From assembly GCA_958407995.1 (NCBI GenBank), contig CATYJU010000060.1, forward strand, positions 1 through 9,539: 9,539 nt of DNA. The letters are read 5' to 3'. The DNA comes from an uncultured Collinsella sp. (GTDB lineage Bacteria > Actinomycetota > Coriobacteriia > Coriobacteriales > Coriobacteriaceae). The stretch's first letter is position 1, and every line of letters begins with the position of its first letter. The notes beneath the pieces are model-generated. The model made no database searches, was not told the DNA's origin, and saw only the letters and a program-made list of their open reading frames with translations. This document shows, piece after piece, positions 1 through 6,175 of the stretch. Position numbers and translations under genes: made by a program.

Positions 1-6
1 AGTGCG

Positions 7-28
7 GAGGCGGGGCATGCCCCGCCTC
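7..28. repeat. Perfect 22-bp GC-rich palindrome downstream of argD
   Basis: Two 11-base arms starting GAGGCGGGGCA are exact reverse complements with no spacer. The palindrome lies about 60 bases past the argD stop, where an operon terminator or an intercistronic hairpin would be expected. On the minus strand the bases that follow (CGCACT up to the window edge) are not T-rich. On the plus strand only TT follows. A rho-independent terminator is therefore possible but not demonstrated. The rest of positions 1-89 shows no gene that I can support. The next gene downstream lies outside the window. Confidence 0.55.
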
Positions 29-89
29 TTACACCACATCTCTGCGCGCTACCTCCGGAACCCGATCAAAGTTAAGTTATTTCGCTGTG

Positions 90-1373
90 TTAGGCCAAAA
101 CGTCCGACAGGATCTCGATCAGACTGTCCACGTCGGATTCCTCGCAGACGAGCGGCGGCAGGAAACGCAGCGTATGAGCACCCGTAGCGTTAATCACGGC
201 ACCGGCGGCCAGCGCGCGGGCAACAATATCATGCGCGTCGCCCGCGGCATCATCCAAATCACAGCCGAGCATCAAGCCGCGGCCACGCACCTCGGTCACG
301 TTCGGCAGCTTGGCGAGCTTTGCCTCCATATAGGCGCCTACCTTGGCAGCATGGTCGGCATAATCGCCGCGCACGAGCGCGGAGAGCGTCGCGGCGCACG
401 CCGCGACAGCCAAGCAGCTACCGCCAAAGGTCGAGCCGTGGTCGCCCGGCTTAAACACGTCGGCAATCTCCTTCTTTGCTACGACGGCACCCATGGGCAC
501 GCCATCGGCAATGCCCTTGGCAAGGCTCATGATGTCGGGTTCCACGCCATAGGTTTGGAATGCAAACGGCTTGCCGGAGCGGAAGATGCCGCACTGGACC
601 TCGTCGGCTATAAGCACGGCGCCCACTTCGTGTGCCAGGTCGCGCGCTGCCGCCATAAACTCCTCGGTCATGGGGTGCACGCCACTCTCACCCTGGATCG
701 GCTCGAGCATCACGGCACATATTTCGCTCCCCAGCTGCTTAAAGATCGCACGCAGTTCATTGATATCGTTGGGCGTACAGGCCACAAAGCCACCCGGCAG
801 CGGGCGGAAACTATCCTGCAGCCAATCCTGCATGGTGGCGGCAATGGTCTCGAGCGTACGGCCGTGGAAGCCGCCGCGCATGCACACGATAGTGTTGCCG
901 CCGTTACCGGCACGCTTGGCGTACAGGCGCGCGAGCTTCATCGAGCCCTCGTTGGCCTCGGCGCCGGAGTTGGCAAAGAAGGTCTCCCAAACCTGCTCAT
1001 CCGCAGCCGGGGCACCAAGAGCAGCTGCCGTGGTCTCATCGCCGGCGGCAATGGCATCGGCAAGCACGCGTGCACCATCTAAGTCGTCGTTGGCAAGCTT
1101 GGACAGCAGCGCCGCGACCTGTCCACGCTGCTCGATGTAGAAGTAATTGGAGACATGCATGAGCTTTTTGGTCTGTGCCTCGAGCGCCGAGAGCACAGCC
1201 GGGTCGCCATGACCTAGGCTGCACACGCCGATGCCGGCAAGAAAGTCGAGGTACTCACGACCATCGTCGCCGGTGAGCTTCATGCCGTGACCCTCGACAA
1301 ACTCGACCGGAGAGCGGCCAAAGGTATGCATAACGTAATGGGATTCAAGCGATTGCTGAGCTGCAAGTGACAT
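90..1373 (-). CDS. argD: Acetylornithine aminotransferase ArgD (class III PLP aminotransferase)
   Basis: This enzyme interconverts N-acetylglutamate semialdehyde and N2-acetylornithine with glutamate as amino donor, using PLP, in the cytoplasm. ArgD enzymes often also act on succinyl-diaminopimelate in lysine synthesis. The protein has 427 residues. Visible class III landmarks are the PLP-phosphate loop NSGAEANE (135-142), GGFHGRT (167-173), EPIQGE (224-229), the cofactor-ring aspartate in DEVQCG (D257), the Schiff-base lysine in SLAKGI (K286), and HGSTFGG (312-318). The ATG at 1373 is preceded by GAAAGGC at a normal distance. It is the last gene of argCJBD here, 69 bases after argB. An extra, low-complexity, Ala-rich stretch of about 30 residues (about 97-126) precedes the PLP loop and makes the protein longer than the roughly 400 residues usual for ArgD. 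Its membership of an arg operon separates it from ornithine or GABA aminotransferases. Confidence 0.95.
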   Translation of the reverse strand: MSLAAQQSLESHYVMHTFGRSPVEFVEGHGMKLTGDDGREYLDFLAGIGVCSLGHGDPAVLSALEAQTKKLMHVSNYFYIEQRGQVAALLSKLANDDLDGARVLADAIAAGDETTAAALGAPAADEQVWETFFANSGAEANEGSMKLARLYAKRAGNGGNTIVCMRGGFHGRTLETIAATMQDWLQDSFRPLPGGFVACTPNDINELRAIFKQLGSEICAVMLEPIQGESGVHPMTEEFMAAARDLAHEVGAVLIADEVQCGIFRSGKPFAFQTYGVEPDIMSLAKGIADGVPMGAVVAKKEIADVFKPGDHGSTFGGSCLAVAACAATLSALVRGDYADHAAKVGAYMEAKLAKLPNVTEVRGRGLMLGCDLDDAAGDAHDIVARALAAGAVINATGAHTLRFLPPLVCEESDVDSLIEILSDVLA

Positions 1374-1442
1374 GGGATGCCTTTCGTTGAGCGCCGGACG
1401 GCGCAGGCCTATGGGTGCAGAAATGGGGCGGCTGCGGGTCAG

Positions 1443-2423
1443 TTAGACCGTCTGAAGCTTCTCGACCTCGTCGAGGTTCTCGGTCAGACGCGCAGCAAAC
1501 GTCGAAAGCGGATGCGGATGCGTATCGAACTCGTAAGCCGTCTCGGTGGAATGGATCACGGTACCGACGCCGGCATCGGTCAGCAGCTCCAGCAGCAGCG
1601 AATGCGGCGTCGTGCCGTTAATGATATGGGCGCGAAATACGCCGCCGGTAAGCGCATCGACGGCAGCGTGCAGCTTGGGAATCATGCCCTTATCGACCTC
1701 GCCGCCGTAGAGCATCTCGTTAACCTCGTCGAGCGTCAGGTTGGAAATGAGCGAATCCTTGTCGCTAAAGTCCTTGTACAGGCCGTCGACATCGGTCAAA
1801 AAGATCGCCTTATGCGCATGCAGCGCCGCCGCAACGGCGCCGGCGGCGGTATCGGCGTTGATGTTGAAGAAACCGCCGTCCTCCCCCGCCGCGACGGTAG
1901 CGATGACGGGGATGTACTCGCTATCGAGTAAGCGCTCGATATAGTCGGTGTTGACGTGCGTCACTTTGCCCACGCGACCGAGCTCGGGGTCGAGCGGCTC
2001 GGCGATGAGCGTGCCGGCATCGCTGCCCGACACGCCCACGGCCAGGTTGCCGTGGTGGTTGATGGCAGCAACCAGCTCCTGGTTAACCTTACCGCCCAGC
2101 ACCTCGCGCACGATATCCATGGTCGCCGGCGTGGTCACGCGCTGGCCGTTCTTAAACTCGACGGGGATGTCGTAGTGGCTAATCGCCTCGTTGATGGCCT
2201 TGCCGCCACCGTGCACGATAACAGGGCGCATGCCGATGATCTTGAGCAGCACGATGTCGCTCATCACGTCGCGGCGCAGCTGCTCGTCGACCATGGCGGC
2301 TCCGCCATATTTGATAACAACCGTCTTGCCGGTCAGGTTCTTAATCCACGGCAGCGCTTCGAACAGCAGCTGCGCGGTTGCTTCGTTGGATTCGCTCGAA
2401 CGACAATCGCGTGCGAATTTCAT
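1443..2423 (-). CDS. argB: Acetylglutamate kinase ArgB
   Basis: ArgB phosphorylates N-acetyl-L-glutamate with ATP, the second step of arginine synthesis and usually the feedback-controlled one. From the ATG at 2423 the protein has 326 residues. Amino-acid-kinase family landmarks are VIKYGGAAM (K38), the glycine loop VIVHGGGKAI (69-78), GKVNQE (111-116), the substrate-side NINADTAAG (187-195), DVDGLY (211-216) and MIPK (247-250). A helix before the kinase core (ATAQLLFEALPWI, 15-27) resembles the N-terminal helix of hexameric, arginine-inhibited enzymes, so feedback inhibition is inferred. The core normally ends near residue 293, and about 33 charged residues follow it. The ATG was chosen because a GAGG lies just upstream and the N-terminus fits the family. 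A TTG at 2483 would add 20 unrelated residues. The gene sits 81 bases after argJ. Confidence 0.95.
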   Translation of the reverse strand: MKFARDCRSSESNEATAQLLFEALPWIKNLTGKTVVIKYGGAAMVDEQLRRDVMSDIVLLKIIGMRPVIVHGGGKAINEAISHYDIPVEFKNGQRVTTPATMDIVREVLGGKVNQELVAAINHHGNLAVGVSGSDAGTLIAEPLDPELGRVGKVTHVNTDYIERLLDSEYIPVIATVAAGEDGGFFNINADTAAGAVAAALHAHKAIFLTDVDGLYKDFSDKDSLISNLTLDEVNEMLYGGEVDKGMIPKLHAAVDALTGGVFRAHIINGTTPHSLLLELLTDAGVGTVIHSTETAYEFDTHPHPLSTFAARLTENLDEVEKLQTV

Positions 2424-2504
2424 AATCTGCCTCGTCTTTCGTATCGTTATCGCGCCGTGCTCCGCTGTCCGCAATCGCGGCAAGATGCGCAGCGTGCCTG
2501 GAAT

Positions 2505-3773
2505 CTAGGAACGGTAGTCGCCGTTAATGGAGATGTACTCGTGCGTGAGGTCGCAAGTCCACACGGTGGTCGCCGCGTCGCCCGCGCCCAGGTCTGCCGA
2601 GATCACAATCTCGGACGCCTCAAAACGTCGCAGAGCCTCGTCCTCGTCAAAGGGAACAGTCAGACCGTCGCGACAGACAGGCATGCCCATCATGTCGATT
2701 GAAACGTCTTCCTGATTAAACTTCACGCCGCACTTGCCAAGCGCCATAGCAACGCGGCCCCAGTTGCAGTCGTGGCCGGCGATGCAGGTCTTAACGAGCG
2801 GCGAGTTGGCAACGGCACGGGCGGCGATATCGGCCTCCTCGTCGTTCACGGCGCCGGTAACGTTGACTGTAACAAGCTTGGATGCGCCCTCACCATCGGC
2901 GGCAATATTGCGCGCCAGGCTCTCGCACACCTCGTGCACGGCAAATGCCAACTCGTCAAAAGCATCGGAGCCCTCGACGATAGGCTCGGCATCTGCGGCA
3001 GCGGCACCGGAGGCAAGCATGATGCAGGTGTCGTTGGTCGAGGTGTCGGAATCGACCGTTACCTTGTTAAAGGTCTGCTTGACGGTCGAGAGCAGCAGGG
3101 CATGAAGTGCCGCAGGCTCGACGGGGGCATCGGTGGTGATAACTGCGATCATGGTGGCCATGTTGGGCATGATCATGCCCGAGCCCTTGCACATTCCGCC
3201 TACCGTATAGACATTGCCCGCATGACCCGCAGCCTCACTGACGTAGGATACGGCGTACTCCTTGGAGTGCGTGTCGGTCGTCATGATGGCGCGAGCGGCA
3301 TCGGCGCCGCCGTGGGCGGAGAGCGCCTCGTAGGCAGCAGGAATGGCGGTCTCAAACGTGTCGATCGGCAGAACCTGGCCAATCACACCCGTGGAGGCAA
3401 CCAGAATCTGCTGGGGCTCGCAGCCGATGACCTGCGATGCGATGCTGCACGTCTCGCGCGCGCAGGCAAGGCCGGTCTCACCCGTGGCGGCGTTGGCATT
3501 GCCAGAGTTGACCGAAACACCGGCGATGATACCGTAGCCCTTGTCGGCACCGCCCAGGTTGGCACGGCTCACCTGCACGGGCGCCGCGCAAAAGCGATTG
3601 GTGGTAAACACGCCGGCACCGGGACAGGGTTTATCGGGCACGACGAGCGCGTAATCCAGACGCTCGGGGTTCTTGCGGAACCCAGCGTGGATGCCTGCGG
3701 CTTTAAAACCAGCCGCAGCCGTAACGCCACCCTCGACGGCGCGAATCTTGATATCAAACAGCTCGGTATTCAT
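2505..3773 (-). CDS. argJ: Ornithine acetyltransferase ArgJ (glutamate N-acetyltransferase)
   Basis: ArgJ moves the acetyl group from N2-acetylornithine to glutamate, releasing ornithine and regenerating N-acetylglutamate (the acetyl cycle). Some members also use acetyl-CoA, and the sequence alone does not tell which this is. The 422-residue protein is of family length and starts with the usual GGVTA..GF.AAG region (15-27). The self-cleavage site lies in KGSGMIMPNMATM (196-208): family knowledge places the cut between A206 and T207, with T207 as the new N-terminal nucleophile. Other landmarks are the oxyanion-region STGVIG (127-132), DSDTSTNDT (241-249), and the conserved C-terminal end HEYISINGDYRS (411-422). 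The start codon has AAGGAG 11 bases upstream, a rather long spacing. It lies only 26 bases behind a T-tract terminator-like element, so its expression probably depends on read-through from argC. Confidence 0.96.
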   Translation of the reverse strand: MNTELFDIKIRAVEGGVTAAAGFKAAGIHAGFRKNPERLDYALVVPDKPCPGAGVFTTNRFCAAPVQVSRANLGGADKGYGIIAGVSVNSGNANAATGETGLACARETCSIASQVIGCEPQQILVASTGVIGQVLPIDTFETAIPAAYEALSAHGGADAARAIMTTDTHSKEYAVSYVSEAAGHAGNVYTVGGMCKGSGMIMPNMATMIAVITTDAPVEPAALHALLLSTVKQTFNKVTVDSDTSTNDTCIMLASGAAAADAEPIVEGSDAFDELAFAVHEVCESLARNIAADGEGASKLVTVNVTGAVNDEEADIAARAVANSPLVKTCIAGHDCNWGRVAMALGKCGVKFNQEDVSIDMMGMPVCRDGLTVPFDEDEALRRFEASEIVISADLGAGDAATTVWTCDLTHEYISINGDYRS

Positions 3774-3799
3774 CGTCTTTATGACTCCTTATGTCAAAC

Positions 3800-3880
3800 A
3801 AAAAAACGGGCATCGGTTGGTGCGCCATGCCAGTCGTGATCATGAGACCAGCTTAAGAGTGGCGCCCCACTCGATGCCCG
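3800..3880 (-). terminator. Terminator-like hairpin with T7 tract between argC and argJ (possible attenuator)
   Basis: Read on the minus strand, CGGGCATCG (3880-3872) pairs perfectly with CGATGCCCG (3815-3807), which is followed immediately by TTTTTTT (3806-3800). The stem can continue after a 2x2 internal loop as TGG/CCA, one mismatch, then GCGCCA/TGGCGC, giving about 18 base pairs with a loop of about 32 bases. A competing small hairpin GAGTGG-GGCG-CCACTC uses part of the left arm, so two alternative folds exist. It starts 28 bases after the argC stop and ends 26 bases before the argJ ATG. The form is that of a rho-independent terminator. Its position inside the operon suggests attenuation or partial termination, which is an inference. 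Confidence 0.75.
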
Positions 3881-3908
3881 ACTACCAAATCGTTAACAAT
3901 CGAATGTG

Positions 3909-4979
3909 CTACACCGGGCACGCCACTGTAGGCAAGCCTCGTCGCTCGTCAAAGCCAAAGACGATATTGGCGCACTGGACTGCTTGGCCCGCAGCGCCCT
4001 TGCACAGATTGTCGATGGCGCCCGTCGCCACCAGCACGCCCGCGCGCTTGTTGAGCGCGAGGCCGATCTGGGCGGCGTTGGTGCCGACGACCGAAGCCGT
4101 CTTGGGCTGCTGGCCGGCATCGAGTACGCGTACGAAGGTGCGACCGGCGTAGAACTGCTTGTAATGGTCGACAACGTCCTCAAGGGTCAAGGTATCGATA
4201 GCCTGCGGCGTAAGCGGCAGCGTTACCGTGGAGAGCAGACCACGCTTGAGCGGTGCCAGGTGCGGGGTAAAGACGACGCGATCGGTCAGGCCAAGGATTT
4301 GCTCAATCTCGGGCGTGTGGCGATGCTTGCCCACGCCGTAGGCCTCCAAGTTCTCGTCGGCGCTGCAAAAATGGGTGCGGGCGTTGCAGGACTTACCGGC
4401 GCCCGTCACGCCGCTAATGGCATCGACGATCACGGGGCCGCTCTGGGCAACCCAGCCCGCACGCACGGCGGGCGCGGCGGCAAGGCTCGTTGCGGTGGGA
4501 TAGCAACCGGCGCAGGCGACCAGCACGGGTTTGCCGTCGGCATGGTCGGATGCGGCGGTCTCCAAGTCCTGGCAGAACAGCTCGGGCAGACCGAAGGCAC
4601 GGGTCTTGAGCAGCTCGGGGCTCGTATGCTCGGCGGCATACCAAGCCTCAAAAACGGACGCGTCGTTCAGACGGTAGTCGGCCGAAAGATCAAAGCAGGA
4701 GACGCCCGATGCAAGCAGCGCGGGCACCTGTGCCATGGCAGCCGTGTGCGGCACGGCCAAAAAGACCGCGTCGCAGTTCTTGAGCTCAGGGGCATCATGC
4801 GTCGTAAAGACAAGATCGCTTACGCCGGTGAAGCTCGGGTGCACCGCAGACAACGGCTGGCCGGCATCGGCGTTGGACGTAATGGCAGCAAGTTCAAACT
4901 CGGAATGACCGAGGACGAGGCGAATGAGCTCGGCTCCGGCATATCCAGCCGCGCCGACGATTCCAACCTTCAAAGACAT
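3909..4979 (-). CDS. argC: N-acetyl-gamma-glutamyl-phosphate reductase ArgC
   Basis: ArgC reduces N-acetylglutamyl-5-phosphate to the semialdehyde with NADPH, the third step of arginine synthesis, in the cytoplasm. The 356-residue protein opens with a Rossmann dinucleotide-binding motif GAAGYAGAEL (9-18). FDLSADYRL (96-104) and FGLPEL (129-134) are typical of the family. The catalytic cysteine lies in CAGCYPT (C159), followed by SGVTGAGK (189-196) and HRHTPEIEQ (219-227). The C-terminal DNLCKGAAGQAVQ (323-335) is the usual ArgC ending region. The ATG at 4979 has AAGGAG about 6 bases upstream. It is the first gene of the arg operon, directly behind a promoter and ARG-box-like repeats, and is separated from argJ by 135 bases holding a terminator-like element. 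No anomaly is seen in the coding sequence. Confidence 0.96.
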   Translation of the reverse strand: MSLKVGIVGAAGYAGAELIRLVLGHSEFELAAITSNADAGQPLSAVHPSFTGVSDLVFTTHDAPELKNCDAVFLAVPHTAAMAQVPALLASGVSCFDLSADYRLNDASVFEAWYAAEHTSPELLKTRAFGLPELFCQDLETAASDHADGKPVLVACAGCYPTATSLAAAPAVRAGWVAQSGPVIVDAISGVTGAGKSCNARTHFCSADENLEAYGVGKHRHTPEIEQILGLTDRVVFTPHLAPLKRGLLSTVTLPLTPQAIDTLTLEDVVDHYKQFYAGRTFVRVLDAGQQPKTASVVGTNAAQIGLALNKRAGVLVATGAIDNLCKGAAGQAVQCANIVFGFDERRGLPTVACPV

Positions 4980-4981
4980 AT

Positions 4982-4996
4982 CAGACTCCTTGTCTG
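4982..4996 (-). promoter_or_regulatory. argC ribosome-binding site displayed in a small hairpin loop
   Basis: On the minus strand CAGAC-AAGGA-GTCTG forms a perfect 5-bp stem whose loop is the core of the Shine-Dalgarno sequence AAGGAG. The last G of that sequence opens the closing stem. The argC ATG lies 3 bases downstream of the inverted repeat (which ends at 4982). The SD is clear. That the hairpin matters for translation is an inference from sequence alone. Confidence 0.5.
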
Positions 4997-5030
4997 CGAT
5001 TTATGCACCGATGCGCATTTCGCAGCGGTC

Positions 5031-5061
5031 GTTATAAAGTGGGTTGAAACTTTAGCACCAA
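5031..5061 (-). promoter_or_regulatory. Putative sigma-70-type promoter of argCJBD
   Basis: On the minus strand a -35-like TTGGTG (5061-5056) is followed 17 bases later by TTTATA (5038-5033), or 18 bases later by TTATAA (5037-5032). This would put the transcript start near 5024 and give a leader of about 45 bases before argC. The -10 is good and the -35 only partly matches consensus. The element sits immediately downstream of the ARG-box-like inverted repeats, which fits repressor control. No better candidate was found between the operon hairpin and argC. Confidence 0.5.
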
Positions 5062-5064
5062 AAG

Positions 5065-5101
5065 ATGCATGAATACGTAAATGGCTTGCATATTCATGCA
5101 T
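5065..5101. promoter_or_regulatory. Putative ArgR operator (paired ARG-box-like repeats) upstream of argC
   Basis: An 11-bp perfect inverted repeat, ATGCATGAATA (5065-5075) and TATTCATGCAT (5091-5101), surrounds a 15-base spacer. It can be read as two operator units: TGCAT-ATTC-ATGCA (5087-5100), a perfect 14-base dyad, and a weaker CAT...ATG dyad centred near 5075.5. The two centres are 18 bp apart. TGAATA/TATTCA half sites are the hallmark of ArgR/AhrC ARG boxes, and this AT-rich patch is unusual in a GC-rich genome. It lies just upstream of the -35 of the arg operon, so arginine-dependent repression is the natural reading. The argR gene is not in this window. Confidence 0.65.
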
Positions 5102-5145
5102 TGAAACATTCCCGACACATTCGCTTGAAGGAATTGACAAATGGA

Positions 5146-5199
5146 GCGGGCCCCGTATTGACCGGCGCTCCTAACGGCGCCGGGCAATACGGGGCCCGC
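5146..5199 (-). terminator. Long GC-rich hairpin closing the flavin operon
   Basis: A 15-bp perfect stem GCGGGCCCCGTATTG / CAATACGGGGCCCGC (5146-5160 with 5185-5199) continues, after one A-G mismatch, into a perfect 7-bp stem CCGGCGC / GCGCCGG around an 8-base loop (5169-5176). It lies 37 bases past the stop of the last flavin-operon gene and upstream of the arg promoter, exactly where the first operon should end. The minus-strand tail after the stem (CTCCATTTGTC) has only a short T run, so it is an atypical intrinsic terminator. It could also protect the 3' end of the mRNA. Confidence 0.7.
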
Positions 5200-5236
5200 C
5201 CATGCGAAAACCAAGTTGTTAGGATGAGCCAGCTGG

Positions 5237-5647
5237 CTAGAGCTCGACCGGCACCCATTCGTCGTGATTGCAGATAAAAGCCTCGGGATCCTCGACGCTA
5301 AAGAAGACGAGCGTGGGGTCGTTAGGCCCCTCATAGTGCTCGCCCAGGCGCTCTAGATGCTTCCACCCAGCTTCGCGCATTTCGCCTAAAGCCCGGTCAT
5401 CCAAGCCGGCACGCCCGCGCAAGATGAGCCAGCCATGGCCCGGCCACCAACTCGTGGCCTCAAAGCGCTGGTTTTGCAGCAGCTCTTGCCACACATCTTT
5501 GGTGCGCGCTGTTACAAACCACAGCTTGCCGTCCTGGATCTGCGCAAACGAAAACGGACGCACATGAGGCTGTCCGTCAACGCTCGTCGCCAAATACCAT
5601 GCCGGCACCGACGTCAGATACTCCAACACCGTATTCAATCCGTCCAT
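5237..5647 (-). CDS. Pyridoxamine 5'-phosphate oxidase-like split-barrel flavin-binding protein, copy 2
   Basis: This small cytoplasmic protein (136 residues) resembles the pyridoxamine-5'-phosphate-oxidase-like / NimA-type FMN-binding split-barrel superfamily. Typical features are PAWYLAT (15-21), HVRPFSFA (28-35, the strand pair that in family members lies against the flavin), GKLWFVTARTKDVW (40-53), and PGHGWLILRGRA (69-80) in the barrel. It has no signal peptide and no membrane segment. It is a clear paralogue of the protein encoded just upstream (5699-6145), sharing nearly every motif in the same order. The ATG at 5647 has a strong AGGAGGA. The gene ends the operon led by the FMN riboswitch, 51 bases after its paralogue. 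The context suggests an FMN- or F420-dependent reductase or a flavin-binding protein. The substrate is unknown, and true PdxH activity is unlikely at this length. Confidence 0.85.
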   Translation of the reverse strand: MDGLNTVLEYLTSVPAWYLATSVDGQPHVRPFSFAQIQDGKLWFVTARTKDVWQELLQNQRFEATSWWPGHGWLILRGRAGLDDRALGEMREAGWKHLERLGEHYEGPNDPTLVFFSVEDPEAFICNHDEWVPVEL

Positions 5648-5698
5648 GTGTCCTCCTGGCGCTAGCTAATTCGGAACGGGTAGTTAATTTGAGACGCG

Positions 5699-6145
5699 CT
5701 AGAGCTCCAGGCGCTCCTCGCTGCCGTCGATATCACAGAAGCGCGCGGCAATGTTGCGGACCGAAAAGAAAGCAAGGCGGCCGTCGTTGGCACTCTCGTG
5801 TTCCTCACCGATGCCCACCATGTGCTTAAAACCCGCTTGACGCACCTTGTCGCTCGCAACTGCGTCGTCCTCAAGTGCGGCTTCGCCGGTCAATACGATC
5901 CAGCATTCCCCCGGCTTCCAGCCCGAGAGCTCAAACTTGGGATTCGCACTCAGCTCCGCCCACACATCCTTGTCGCGCGACGTGCAAAACCACAGCTTAC
6001 CTTCATCGACCATGGCAAACGAAAACGGCCTCACGCGAGGCTGATGCCCGTCGGCCACATCGGTCGTGGCCAGATACCACGCCGGAATGCGCCTGAGATA
6101 CGAGCAGGCGCGCTCAAGCTGAGCTGTGCGGTCGTTGTCGGTCAT
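5699..6145 (-). CDS. Pyridoxamine 5'-phosphate oxidase-like split-barrel flavin-binding protein, copy 1
   Basis: This protein has 148 residues and belongs to the same superfamily as its downstream neighbour. Aligned motifs are PAWYLAT (21-27), RVRPFSFA (37-44), GKLWFCTSRDKDVW (49-62), PGECWIVLTGEA (78-89) and FFSV (126-129). By eye the pair is roughly 40-50% identical across the central 100 residues, with a longer N-terminal helix here (5-20) and diverged tails. That pattern suggests an old duplication rather than a recent copy. The ATG at 6145 has AAAGGGG upstream. The gene begins 30 bases after the ecfT stop, with no terminator between them, so it probably shares the riboswitch-led transcript. 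FMN binding is inferred from the family. The reaction cannot be named from sequence. Confidence 0.85.
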   Translation of the reverse strand: MTDNDRTAQLERACSYLRRIPAWYLATTDVADGHQPRVRPFSFAMVDEGKLWFCTSRDKDVWAELSANPKFELSGWKPGECWIVLTGEAALEDDAVASDKVRQAGFKHMVGIGEEHESANDGRLAFFSVRNIAARFCDIDGSEERLEL

Positions 6146-6175
6146 AGGGACCCCTTTCTTGCGCTCGAATCGCGC

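Noticed and set aside
87..1082. Long plus-strand open frame opposite argD, and similar ones at 2772-3839, 3906-5072 and 5798-6883
   Set aside because: Each is antisense to a minus-strand gene with clear family motifs. Long antisense frames are expected in GC-rich DNA. The translations show no recognisable domain and are rich in Arg, His and Gly.
2424..2483. Longer ArgB starting at a TTG codon
   Set aside because: It adds 20 residues unlike the family, uses a rare start codon and has no clear ribosome-binding site. The ATG at 2423 has GAGG upstream and gives the expected N-terminal helix.
3771..3798. TTGACA on the minus strand just before argJ as a -35 promoter box
   Set aside because: A -10 at the right distance would fall on the argJ start codon and matches consensus poorly, and the transcript would lack a ribosome-binding site.
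3781..3908. T-box or known arginine riboswitch in the argC-argJ spacer
   Set aside because: No T-box core sequence or specifier-stem layout is visible, and the spacer is too short. Only a terminator-like hairpin with a possible alternative fold can be supported.
4998..5025. Possible regulatory hairpin in the argC leader (GCGA...TCGC with ATGC/GCAT inside)
   Set aside because: The two 4-bp stems are broken by an unequal internal loop. This is too weak to separate from chance without comparative data.
5237..6145. Authentic PdxH (pyridoxine/pyridoxamine 5'-phosphate oxidase) for vitamin B6 salvage
   Set aside because: Both proteins are much shorter than PdxH (about 200 residues or more) and lack its C-terminal region. 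The flavin context and the PAWYLAT / RPFSFA motifs fit the broader split-barrel group instead.
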